37,790 bases of DNA from contig UQQR01000018.1 of NCBI GenBank assembly GCA_900543215.1, positions 1 to 37,790 on the forward strand. The letters run 5' to 3'. Numbering within the stretch: the stretch's first letter is position 1; each line of letters starts with the position of its first letter. Positions 1-6,460 of this stretch are shown here, piece after piece. The notes under the pieces were generated by a model. That model made no database searches, was not told the origin of the DNA, and saw only the letters and a list, made by a program, of their open reading frames with translations. Source of the DNA: an uncultured Oscillospiraceae bacterium (GTDB taxonomy: Bacteria; Bacillota; Clostridia; Oscillospirales; Acutalibacteraceae). Both the position numbers and the translations under genes were made by a program.

Positions 1-57
1 GCTTGGTTAAAGGCTTTGCGGGACTTTCAATTTTAAATAATTTTCTCATATCTATAA

Positions 58-101
58 CTCTGACTCCGTCATTTAAGGTTCGAATCCTTATACCTCTGCC
101 A
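58..101 (+). other. 3' half of a tRNA-Gln(CTG) gene, likely attachment-site remnant
   Basis: The segment reads as the 3' half of a glutamine tRNA: anticodon loop CTCTGAC (T33, anticodon CTG, A37), 3' anticodon strand TCCGT, a T arm with TTCGAAT closed by TAAGG/CCTTA, the 3' acceptor strand TACCTCT, discriminator G (usual for tRNA-Gln) and encoded CCA. The sequence just upstream cannot pair with the anticodon 3' strand, so no complete tRNA exists within the window. Bases 1-14 look faintly D-arm-like but do not lead into a usable anticodon stem. Tyrosine-recombinase elements often integrate in tRNA genes and leave a duplicated 3' half beginning at the anticodon loop, which is what this resembles. 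The inference rests on sequence form only. Confidence 0.6.
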
Positions 102-104
102 TTA

Positions 105-135
105 CCTCGGAACATTCGTGTTCCGAGGCTTTTTT
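105..135 (+). terminator. Intrinsic terminator after the tRNA-Gln remnant
   Basis: A perfect 9-bp stem, CCTCGGAAC (105-113) with GTTCCGAGG (120-128), closes a 6-base loop and is followed by CTTTTTT. It sits four bases after the CCA of the tRNA remnant, as a native tRNA terminator would. Confidence 0.85.
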
Positions 136-136
136 A

Positions 137-180
137 TGCCCGAATACTGCTTTTTACGGCGGTATTCGGGCACTTTTTCT
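137..180 (+). terminator. Second intrinsic terminator or bidirectional hairpin
   Basis: A perfect 11-bp stem pairs TGCCCGAATAC (137-147) with GTATTCGGGCA (162-172). A T-rich run, CTTTTTCT, follows. It lies directly after the first terminator. The tandem arrangement would insulate the recombinase region from upstream transcription. Confidence 0.7.
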
Positions 181-202
181 TTGCCTCAAAATTTTTGCGA
201 GA

Positions 203-354
203 GCTTTTGAGAGATTCTAAGAGACAGCAGATTTCAAAATTTCAAAGTCATTTTAGTGCGATTTAGGGCATTTATGACTGAGACTTTTGAGAGACATCGC
301 TAAAATCAAAATCGTAACACGAATTGAAATGAGCAAAAAATTTGAGAGACATTT
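203..354 (+). repeat. Three dispersed copies of a TTTGAGAGACAT-like motif
   Basis: Related direct repeats occur at about 204-215 (CTTTTGAGAGAT), 283-297 (ACTTTTGAGAGACAT) and 338-354 (AAATTTGAGAGACATTT). They lie between the tRNA remnant and the recombinase gene. Arm-type recombinase binding sites near an att core can look like this, but the function is unproven. Nothing coding is visible from 181 to 387. Confidence 0.4.
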
Positions 355-387
355 CAAAAAATAAAGAGGGCTTAAAGTACCGAGTCC

Positions 388-552
388 TACAACAAGCTAT
401 TTACTGATGCTGAATTCTACAAAAATGTCATGGATGGCAAAGTCATATCTCCATTCAGCCGGTCATTCAATTTTCAAGGTGCTGTGATCAGTCCCTCCAC
501 CAAACGTCAAAAACTAAAGAAAATATGCATAGTTTACGGAAAAATATTTTGA
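388..552 (+). pseudogene. C-terminal gene fragment without a start
   Basis: An open frame of 54 codons beginning TACAACAAGCTATTTAC reads YNKLFTDAEFYKNVMD and onward to a TGA at 550-552. Its composition is protein-like (aromatic and acidic residues, sensible codons). There is no start codon with a ribosome binding site, so it looks like the tail of a larger broken gene. The start resembles the extreme C-terminal region of type I restriction HsdR or related helicase subunits, but I would not assign it on that basis. Confidence 0.35.
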
Positions 553-686
553 TTTAATTTTTGATTTGTCGCTTTTATGTGTTGTCTGCTCTCTATATTG
601 GATTGCTGAAAAAATATTGGAAAATTAACCCCCTTGCCATTAAAATTTCTTGATTAGCTACTTTAAACTTGTGCTGAAATAAAAAA

Positions 687-736
687 CACCGCATGAAAAG
701 CAAAACAGATTTCTCCGTTCTATTTTTCATACGGTG
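687..736. repeat. 13-bp imperfect inverted repeat in a non-coding stretch
   Basis: CACCGCATGAAAA (687-699) pairs with TTTTCATACGGTG (724-736) with one mismatch and a 24-base loop. Bases 553-844 hold nothing else I can support. A minus-strand open frame over 593-844 starts only at TTG, has no ribosome binding site and is not recognisable. The hairpin may be a small mobile-element relic or a weak terminator. Confidence 0.4.
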
Positions 737-844
737 CCGGGAATAAGCCTTTTGTTGTTTTACGCTTTTTAAGGCATAAGCAAATTCATATTGTATCGCA
801 CATTCGACTATTTCCACTGTTTTTTCTACAATAAACAGTGACAA

Positions 845-873
845 TTTTTGTTTTCATGCTTTTCGGGTAAAAT
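845..873 (+). promoter_or_regulatory. Candidate promoter of the recombinase gene
   Basis: TTTTTG (845-850), a 17-base spacer and TAAAAT (868-873) lie 30 bases before the recombinase start. The -35 box is poor, so confidence is low. Confidence 0.35.
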
Positions 874-902
874 ATTAGAAAAATACTCGGAGGTAAATTG
901 AG

Positions 903-1745
903 ATGAAAGGACAAATTATTACAGCAAGAATGATTGCCGAATTTAAGGAACATCTAATCTTAGAGGAAAGGAGTGCGGCAACAGTTGAGAAGTATATCCG
1001 TGATGTAAAAGCGTTTTCAGCGTATACACAGAACACTTCCGTAACAAAAGAAACCGTAATTGCATACAAAAAACACTTGCAGGAAAATTATGCTGTGCGT
1101 AGCGTTAATTCAATGCTGGCAAGTATCAACAGCTTATTTGTATTTCTCGGTTGGCACGATTTAAAGGTGAAATCCTTAAAACTTCAACAGCAGGTATTCT
1201 GCCCCGAAGAAAAGGAACTGACAAAAGCAGAATACGCACGGCTTTGCAGAACAGCGGAACGCAAGCACAACGAAAGACTTAATCTTATTTTGCAAACAAT
1301 TTGCGGCACGGGCATTAGAGTCAGTGAGCTACAATATATAACCGTTGAGGCGGTAAAGAACGGCGAGGCAGTTGTAAACAGCAAAGCAAAGACTCGGTCG
1401 GTGTTTATTGTAAAAGAATTAAAACAAAAATTGCTCCGCTATGCAGCAGAGCAAGGGAAAAAAAGCGGTATGATTTTTGTTACGCGAACAGGCAAGCCGA
1501 TAAGCCGCACAAATATTTGGCGAGAAATGAAAGCGTTATGCGAGGAAGCAAACGTCAACCCGCAAAAGGTATTTCCAAATAACCTGCGCCATCTATTTGC
1601 AAGGGTGTTTTACGGAATTGAAAAGGATATTGCCAAGCTTGCGGATATTCTCGGTCATTCAAGCATAAACACCACCAGAATTTATATTATTTCAACCGGA
1701 ACGGAACACCGCCACTGTATGGAGAATATGCGGCTGATAATTTAG
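903..1745 (+). CDS. Tyrosine recombinase (XerC/D or RecV size class)
   Basis: This 280-residue site-specific recombinase has an N-terminal SAM-like core-binding domain (about 8-90) and a C-terminal catalytic domain (about 103-275). Catalytic positions visible are R139 in GTGIRVSEL, K161/K163, R229 in NNLRHLFAR, H252 in LGHSSINTTRIY and the nucleophile Y261. In the HxxR motif the usual first His is Asn (N226), which may lower activity. The start ATG follows CTCGGAGG at good spacing. There is no N-terminal arm-binding domain of the Tn916/lambda integrase type, so the size fits Xer-like invertases and resolvases. The stop lies 40 bp before an inverted-repeat pair with lox-like architecture, which makes DNA inversion the likeliest job. 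Excision of an element bounded by the tRNA remnant is the alternative. Confidence 0.9.
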   Translation: MKGQIITARMIAEFKEHLILEERSAATVEKYIRDVKAFSAYTQNTSVTKETVIAYKKHLQENYAVRSVNSMLASINSLFVFLGWHDLKVKSLKLQQQVFCPEEKELTKAEYARLCRTAERKHNERLNLILQTICGTGIRVSELQYITVEAVKNGEAVVNSKAKTRSVFIVKELKQKLLRYAAEQGKKSGMIFVTRTGKPISRTNIWREMKALCEEANVNPQKVFPNNLRHLFARVFYGIEKDIAKLADILGHSSINTTRIYIISTGTEHRHCMENMRLII

Positions 1746-1784
1746 CCTGAAAAAACAAAAACAGCCACCGAACTCGACGGCAGA

Positions 1785-1805
1785 AACATAATCAGCATTA
1801 TGTTG
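1785..1805 (+). repeat. Left recombination site of the putative switch
   Basis: The 21-bp site has inverted arms AACATAAT and ATTATGTT around an asymmetric centre CAGC. Symmetric arms plus a directional spacer is the architecture of tyrosine-recombinase core sites. It begins 40 bp after the recombinase stop codon. Confidence 0.65.
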
Positions 1806-1840
1806 CAAACTATACATAACTAAGTTGAATTCACATAAGT

Positions 1841-1869
1841 ATTGTAGCACAAAATTTGCCGACTGTAAA
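1841..1869 (-). promoter_or_regulatory. Sigma-A promoter inside the invertible segment, now facing left
   Basis: On the minus strand the order is TTTACA (1864-1869), exactly 17 bases, then TACAAT (1841-1846). The predicted start is near 1834. In the present orientation transcription runs out through the left repeat and antisense into the 3' end of the recombinase gene. After inversion it would run rightward through the right repeat toward 2314. Confidence 0.65.
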
Positions 1870-2033
1870 GCGTTTGCGGCAAAAAAAGGTATAAAATTCC
1901 AAAATCATCTGAATTTAAACATAACAATTAAAGCCTTATTATTTATTTTTAAAAACAAAGGAATGGGGCTTGATTTTTTATACACATTTTTTACCTGTTT
2001 TATATTTATAAGCAGCTCATATAACTTCTTTTA

Positions 2034-2054
2034 CAACATAATGCTGATTATGTT
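2034..2054 (-). repeat. Right recombination site of the putative switch
   Basis: This is the exact reverse complement of the left site over 21 bp. The arms are the same and the centre reads GCTG instead of CAGC, so the two sites are in inverted orientation. This geometry gives inversion rather than deletion. Confidence 0.65.
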
Positions 2055-2137
2055 GCATCTAAACCGATGACAAAAACGTTTTCCGTTATGCTTTTTAGAA
2101 TTTTGGGTGTTTCCATATATTTTTTTTGATTGGATTC

Positions 2138-2166
2138 TTTACAACACCTTAACGCTATGCTATAAC
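2138..2166 (+). promoter_or_regulatory. Fixed promoter upstream of the diguanylate cyclase gene
   Basis: TTTACA (2138-2143), 17 bases and TATAAC (2161-2166), preceded by TG one base upstream (extended -10), lie outside the invertible segment. The predicted start near 2173 leaves an untranslated leader of about 140 bases. The leader holds a short TGCCG/CGGCA inverted repeat (about 2170-2206) but no riboswitch I recognise. If this promoter is strong, the invertible promoter would add to it rather than act alone. Confidence 0.55.
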
Positions 2167-2313
2167 ATTTGCCGATTTATGAATTTTTGCATATGCTTTT
2201 TGCGGCATAACAGTAATCAAATTGATATTTAAGTTTTTTTGGGTATGAACCGAATATTTTGTATTTAATATATCAACAATGAAATTTAATTAGTAATTTT
2301 AAAGGGACGTAAA

Positions 2314-3387
2314 ATGAAAAGTTATATTTCTACCGTAATAATAACACAGTTATCGTTGCTCACCCTGATTGTGTTTGTAACAAAAAGCAAGGTTTTGCCT
2401 AAACGTGTAAAAACGGGAATCATAACCGCATCTGCTCTGATTATGGTATGTGCATTTGCAGAATTTTCAGGAGTGTTGCTTGACGGAGCGGCAACTATAT
2501 TAAAACCTTTGCATATTGTTGTTAAGTATATCGAGTTCTGTGTAGCGCCGATTATTCCGCTTGTGTTTTCATCTGCATTTTATCCGATGAAATCCAATAA
2601 AATGATTTTTCTGCCACCCATTATTCATATCGCTTTTGAAACATTGTCACTCTTTTTAGGAATTATATTTTATATAGATGATAAAAACGTTTATCATCAC
2701 GGTGAACTGTATTGGCTGTATTATTTATTTGTGTTTTTAAGTATGATGTGTCTTTTTTTCACCGTTGCAAAATTCGAAGCACAATTTCAGAACCAAAACC
2801 GCAGTTCACTATTTATACTTTTGGCGTTTTTAACAGTGGGAGTCGTGTTTCAAAACATTGACAACGATGCCAAAATCGTTTGGCTTACAATGGCAATAGG
2901 TATGATACTTTTCTACATTTACTACTGTAACATGATCTACAAACTCGATGCTTTGACCGAACTTTTAAACCGCAGGGCCTATGAGGTGCATATATCCTCA
3001 TTAAAAAGAAAAGCATATATAATTTTGTTTGACGTAAATAACTTTAAAAGTATAAATGACACTTTTGGTCACAATTCCGGCGATATGTGCTTGAAATCCG
3101 TAGCGTCTGCCATAAGAAAGGTGTATCGCAAAAGCGGATTGTGTTACAGGGTAGGTGGGGATGAATTTTGTGTTATTATTGACCGCAAGGCTGACTTTTG
3201 CAAAATTGAGGATCTGAATGCAAAATTTAAAAATCAGATTTCAAAACACAATAACGACATCGGCACTGCAATGTCGGTAGCCATAGGCTATGCGCTTTTT
3301 GAGCCGAACAAAACCAAAATATCCGATACTGTTAAAAAAGCCGACGAGCAAATGTATTTAAACAAAAACCATACAAACGAACCATAA
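2314..3387 (+). CDS. Membrane diguanylate cyclase (GGDEF domain)
   Basis: The 357-residue protein has an N-terminal region of about seven hydrophobic segments (roughly 5-205) and a C-terminal GGDEF domain (about 210-352). It should make c-di-GMP from two GTP at the inner face of the membrane. The active-site signature GGDEF is intact at 281-285, the metal-binding D240 is present (LFDVNNFKSIND) and the FGHNSGD motif follows. The inhibitory RxxD site that normally precedes GGDEF reads RKSG (272-275), so product feedback inhibition is probably lost. The ATG follows AAAGGGACG. Upstream lies the invertible promoter element; downstream, 168 bases later, a c-di-GMP riboswitch controls the next operon. 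No periplasmic ligand-binding domain is evident, so the input signal is unknown. Confidence 0.93.
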   Translation: MKSYISTVIITQLSLLTLIVFVTKSKVLPKRVKTGIITASALIMVCAFAEFSGVLLDGAATILKPLHIVVKYIEFCVAPIIPLVFSSAFYPMKSNKMIFLPPIIHIAFETLSLFLGIIFYIDDKNVYHHGELYWLYYLFVFLSMMCLFFTVAKFEAQFQNQNRSSLFILLAFLTVGVVFQNIDNDAKIVWLTMAIGMILFYIYYCNMIYKLDALTELLNRRAYEVHISSLKRKAYIILFDVNNFKSINDTFGHNSGDMCLKSVASAIRKVYRKSGLCYRVGGDEFCVIIDRKADFCKIEDLNAKFKNQISKHNNDIGTAMSVAIGYALFEPNKTKISDTVKKADEQMYLNKNHTNEP

Positions 3388-3399
3388 AAAAACTTTTTC

Positions 3400-3428
3400 T
3401 TGTATTTGATATTAAAGTTTGCTATAAT
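3400..3428 (+). promoter_or_regulatory. Strong sigma-A promoter of the riboswitch/polymer operon
   Basis: TTGTAT (3400-3405), a 17-base spacer and a perfect TATAAT (3423-3428) with an extended-type TG. It starts just after the diguanylate cyclase stop, with the expected transcript beginning near 3435 at the edge of the riboswitch. Confidence 0.8.
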
Positions 3429-3435
3429 GATAAAA

Positions 3436-3505
3436 AATACAGGCAAACCTGTCGAAAGACAGCGACGCAAAGTTAAGTGTCTAACCGGAATTTTCCGTAT
3501 GATTG
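3436..3505 (+). promoter_or_regulatory. Cyclic di-GMP-I (GEMM-I) riboswitch
   Basis: Conserved blocks of the class I c-di-GMP aptamer appear in order. GGCAAACC (3442-3449) leads into a hairpin closed by a CGAAAG tetraloop (CTGT/ACAG stem), then GACGCAAAG (3464-3472). CTAACC (3481-3486), the tetraloop-receptor side, is followed by a GGAA/TTCC hairpin and GTATG. It sits between a strong promoter and an intrinsic terminator, so it should control transcription of the downstream polymer operon by termination. Whether ligand turns the operon on or off cannot be read safely from the sequence, because the closing stem is weak and its competitor pairing is unclear. Confidence 0.9.
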
Positions 3506-3541
3506 ACTGACCGCACCCGAAATGTGCGGTCAGTTTTTTTT
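3506..3541 (+). terminator. Intrinsic terminator of the c-di-GMP riboswitch
   Basis: An 11-bp perfect stem, ACTGACCGCAC (3506-3516) with GTGCGGTCAGT (3524-3534), is followed by a run of T. It starts at the 3' boundary of the aptamer and ends 14 bases before the first start codon, the usual expression-platform position. Confidence 0.88.
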
Positions 3542-3555
3542 ATTGAGGTGATTTT

Positions 3556-4251
3556 TTGAACCGTGTTTTAAGAGAAGAAAAAAAGTTTTTAATCAATATT
3601 GACGAGTTTATTTCCCTATCGCACAAATTAGGAAATATTATGCTTTCAGATCCGCATAACGGCACTCACGGATACACAATACGTTCCCTTTATTTTGACA
3701 CTGTTTACGATCGGGATTATTTTGAAAAGCAGGCGGGCGTTGAGCTGCGGCGCAAAATACGGCTTCGTTGTTATGATCCGAAAGCGGATTACGCTATGCT
3801 TGAAATAAAACAAAAGCAAGGGGCAAATCAGCTAAAGCGTTCGCTTAAATTAAAACGCGAGGACGCCGTTCGACTGACTTTGGGAGACTACTCTCCGTTG
3901 CTTTCATATTCCGAGCCCTTTGCCGCCGAATGTTATGCTTTGATGAATACCAAATGCTATTTGCCGAAAACCATTGTGGAATACAATCGTAAGGCTTATA
4001 TCGCAAAAGAAAACAAAATAAGAGTAACCTTCGACAATCATATTGTTTCTACGGAAAGCTGTTTTGATTTATTCAGCGAAAATCTGAATATGAATCCTGT
4101 GCTCGACCCATATAATGTGGTGCTTGAGGTGAAATTCAACGGTTTTTTGCTTGAATATATAAAGCGGATGATAAATCCCGTTAACAGAAGCGAGCTTTCA
4201 GTCAGTAAATATGTTTTAGCCAGACAGAACGGTTATCAAACAAGATTATAG
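3556..4251 (+). CDS. VTC-domain (polyphosphate polymerase-like) protein
   Basis: This 231-residue cytoplasmic protein belongs to the VTC/CYTH-like triphosphate-tunnel family. Typical features are the basic start EEKKF, RSLYFDT (about 46-52), a run of paired basic residues RRKIRLRCY, LEIKQKQ and a late acidic strand VVLEVKFNG. In yeast the VTC fold polymerises phosphate. Bacterial homologues are commonly encoded next to DUF4956 and CotH genes, and their role there is not settled. The start is TTG at 3556 behind GAGGTG with 5-base spacing; no better ATG is present. It is the first gene after the riboswitch terminator and lies 11 bases before the DUF4956 gene. It may supply or bind a phosphate/nucleotide-linked step in polymer decoration. 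Confidence 0.85.
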   Translation: MNRVLREEKKFLINIDEFISLSHKLGNIMLSDPHNGTHGYTIRSLYFDTVYDRDYFEKQAGVELRRKIRLRCYDPKADYAMLEIKQKQGANQLKRSLKLKREDAVRLTLGDYSPLLSYSEPFAAECYALMNTKCYLPKTIVEYNRKAYIAKENKIRVTFDNHIVSTESCFDLFSENLNMNPVLDPYNVVLEVKFNGFLLEYIKRMINPVNRSELSVSKYVLARQNGYQTRL

Positions 4252-4262
4252 GAGAATAAAAA

Positions 4263-4940
4263 ATGAGAGAAAAAATTTACAGTCTTTTTACTAACCCCAG
4301 CGATATGACATGGCAACAAATTTTAATGAATATATCCGCGGCCGCAGTTCTCGGAATGTTTATTTTTATTTCATATCTGATTTCTCACAGAGGGACTATT
4401 TACAGTAAAAAATTTAATGCTTCGCTTGTTATTTTAACCGTGCTTACGGGTACGGTTATGACTGTTATCGGAAATAATATAGCGTTATCCCTCGGTATGG
4501 TCGGAGCATTGTCTATTGTGCGTTTTAGAACTGCCATTAAGGACTCACGCGATACGGTGTATATTTTTTGGGCGATCATAATAGGTATTTGCTGCGGTGT
4601 CGGGGATTATCTGGTAGCTTCAATAGGCAGTGCAGTTACCTTTGCCGTTATATTTATTCTCGGCTGTATTAAAAGCGATAACCGTATTCTCTTGATAGTG
4701 CGCGCCGACCGTGCCAAACAGCCTATGATTAAATCACAGGTTTACAAGCTGTTTTCCGGAAAAGCAATTCTAAGAGTAGAAAACACTACGCAGGATACCG
4801 TAGAGTTAATATATGAGCTGACGCAAAAAATGGTTAAAAAAGCAGAAAAAGTCGAAATTAATATTACTGACAGCATATATAAACTTGAAAATATAGAATA
4901 TGTAAATCTTGTAATGCAGAATGATGAAATATCCAACTGA
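4263..4940 (+). CDS. DUF4956 membrane protein
   Basis: This 225-residue protein has three to four membrane helices (about 20-40, 52-80, 98-135) and a soluble C-terminal domain (about 140-225). The conserved DUF4956 block GMVGALSIVRFRTAIKD (about 79-95) is clear. The biochemical role of the family is unknown; it is found with VTC and CotH proteins. The ATG follows AGGAGAATAAAAA. The gene sits between the VTC and CotH genes with gaps of 11 and 14 bases, so the three are almost certainly co-transcribed. The arrangement suggests a membrane partner for the VTC enzyme. Confidence 0.88.
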   Translation: MREKIYSLFTNPSDMTWQQILMNISAAAVLGMFIFISYLISHRGTIYSKKFNASLVILTVLTGTVMTVIGNNIALSLGMVGALSIVRFRTAIKDSRDTVYIFWAIIIGICCGVGDYLVASIGSAVTFAVIFILGCIKSDNRILLIVRADRAKQPMIKSQVYKLFSGKAILRVENTTQDTVELIYELTQKMVKKAEKVEINITDSIYKLENIEYVNLVMQNDEISN

Positions 4941-4954
4941 CGGAGGATTTTCAG

Positions 4955-6448
4955 ATGAAATATAAATCTATCGGGGCGATTGCGTGCATTGCAATATTGC
5001 TTGTGGGTGCACTTAATTGGAATTTGCTGTTTGATCTTACAACCGAAAAACGCGTTCATCAGCATTTATCTTATGTGCCAAAACAAAAATGCGAGCAAAC
5101 CCATAATGACGGCGAGCTTTGCACTCACCTCCCGCTTATTTCTATTGATACAAACGGTCAGGAAATACCGGGAAAAGGAATGAAAGACGAAAACGGGAAA
5201 CACACCGGATTTTCCTCCACACCCGACGGAAACGACCGAATAACTGCCTCTATGCGGATTATGGATTCGGAATCCGAATATAATCATACTTCCGATGAAT
5301 CTACGGTTTCAAGCGATGTAATTATTCATGTGCGCGGTAACAGCTCGAGATTTTTTGAAAAATCAGGTTATCGCATTAAGCTTATTGATAAGAATGGAAA
5401 CAATAATCCTCAGTCACTGCTCGGAATGGATAAACACCAAGACTGGGTGTTGCACGGGCCTTACCTTGATAAAACACTGATACGCAACTATATGATGTAT
5501 AACTTATCGGGAGAAATTATGGACTATGCGCCGAATGTGCGTTTTTGTGAGGTTGTTATCAACGGCGAATATGAGGGAGTATATGTTTTGACTGAGCTGA
5601 TTACAGCAGGCAAAGACGGTGCAAGGCTTAATATGTCGGTTGACGCTAAGGATAATACCTACACCGGTTACCTTTTAAGGTTAGACCGACAAAACGACAT
5701 TGAAGCAGACCGTGTAAATAACCTGACTGAATATACTCTAAGAGCAGACAGGGATTTAAAATTAGAGGTTGAATATCCCGGACAGCAGAAACTGAACGAA
5801 ACGCTTAAAAGATCTATTGAAACCGACTTCTCACGCTTTGAAAAGGCGCTTTATTCATATGATTTCAACAACAAAAAATACGGCTATAAAAATTATAGTG
5901 ATGTTGATTCGTTCGTCTCGTATTTTATCATTCACGAGCTTGTTGTAAACTATGACGCCGGATCTTATTCCACCTATATTTATAAGGATACAAGCGGAAA
6001 ATACAAGATGTGCGTTTGGGACTTTAATAATGCTTGTGACAATTATCAAGAACAAAGCGTTATGACGGTACAGCATTTTGAAATTCAAAACAAATTATGG
6101 TTCGGTATGCTGATGAAAGATGAAGATTTTGTTGAAAGTGTTATAAGCAAATATCGGTCTTTACGAAAAACTGTATTCAGCGATAAATATTTAGAAGAAT
6201 ATATTGACGGGGTTACCGAATTTTTAGGACCGGCAATAGAACGGAACAACAAACGATGGGCTTCGTCTTTTAGCGACGATACTCTTCTTGAACCCGAAGG
6301 CAGAAATCTTCATTCGTATAACGAGGCAGTAACGCAGCTAAAAACATTTTTCAGTGTGCGTACAGCTTGGCTTGACGATAACATTGAAACACTTAAACAA
6401 TACAGTGCGTCATCAAAAATCAAGAAATACACCGAGGTAACAGATTAG
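4955..6448 (+). CDS. CotH-family protein kinase-like, membrane-anchored
   Basis: The 497-residue protein has an N-terminal hydrophobic signal anchor (about 5-25) and an extracytoplasmic body. CotH hallmarks are RGNSSRFFEKSGYRIKL (glycine-loop and lysine region, about 127-143), GMDKHQDWVLHGPY, the NGEYEGVYVLTE strand and VWDFNNACDNY (metal-binding/catalytic region). CotH of Bacillus spores is a secreted atypical kinase that phosphorylates coat proteins; others decorate surface proteins. The ATG lies after CGGAGGATTTTCAG. Within this operon it may phosphorylate or modify a surface polymer or its assembly proteins, but the target is unknown. Confidence 0.88.
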   Translation: MKYKSIGAIACIAILLVGALNWNLLFDLTTEKRVHQHLSYVPKQKCEQTHNDGELCTHLPLISIDTNGQEIPGKGMKDENGKHTGFSSTPDGNDRITASMRIMDSESEYNHTSDESTVSSDVIIHVRGNSSRFFEKSGYRIKLIDKNGNNNPQSLLGMDKHQDWVLHGPYLDKTLIRNYMMYNLSGEIMDYAPNVRFCEVVINGEYEGVYVLTELITAGKDGARLNMSVDAKDNTYTGYLLRLDRQNDIEADRVNNLTEYTLRADRDLKLEVEYPGQQKLNETLKRSIETDFSRFEKALYSYDFNNKKYGYKNYSDVDSFVSYFIIHELVVNYDAGSYSTYIYKDTSGKYKMCVWDFNNACDNYQEQSVMTVQHFEIQNKLWFGMLMKDEDFVESVISKYRSLRKTVFSDKYLEEYIDGVTEFLGPAIERNNKRWASSFSDDTLLEPEGRNLHSYNEAVTQLKTFFSVRTAWLDDNIETLKQYSASSKIKKYTEVTD

Positions 6449-6460
6449 AAAGGAGCATAT

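Larger units (their letters stand above)
1785..2054. other. Candidate invertible DNA element (promoter switch)
   Basis: A 228-bp AT-rich core (1806-2033) is flanked by perfect 21-bp inverted repeats next to a tyrosine recombinase. The core contains a minus-strand sigma-A promoter and no convincing gene; a 1825-2070 open frame crosses the repeats and starts at TTG without a ribosome binding site. Inversion would turn the promoter toward the diguanylate cyclase gene at 2314. No target-site duplication flanks the repeats, which argues against a simple MITE. Inversion itself is inferred. Confidence 0.6.

Noticed and set aside
1..101. Complete tRNA with a short intron in the anticodon loop
   Set aside because: Bases 1-27 only loosely resemble a D arm and 5' anticodon strand, pairing fails, and bacterial tRNA introns are group I introns of several hundred bases.
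203..354. CRISPR array
   Set aside because: Only three short degenerate repeats with unequal spacing and no cas genes.
593..844. 83-codon minus-strand frame upstream of the recombinase
   Set aside because: Only a TTG start, no ribosome binding site, no recognisable domain, and it contains the 687-736 hairpin. It could be a decayed gene, but there is not enough support.
1785..2054. MITE or small transposon interpretation of the inverted repeats
   Set aside because: No flanking target duplication is visible and each repeat has recombinase-site symmetry beside a recombinase gene. Not fully excluded without a genome search.
1825..2070. 81-codon open frame across the invertible segment
   Set aside because: It starts at TTG without a ribosome binding site, is AT-rich and hydrophobic by composition, and spans a recombination site; the promoter and repeats explain this stretch better.
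3288..3470. Minus-strand frame over the end of the cyclase gene
   Set aside because: Shadow of the cyclase gene and riboswitch; no promoter or ribosome binding site.
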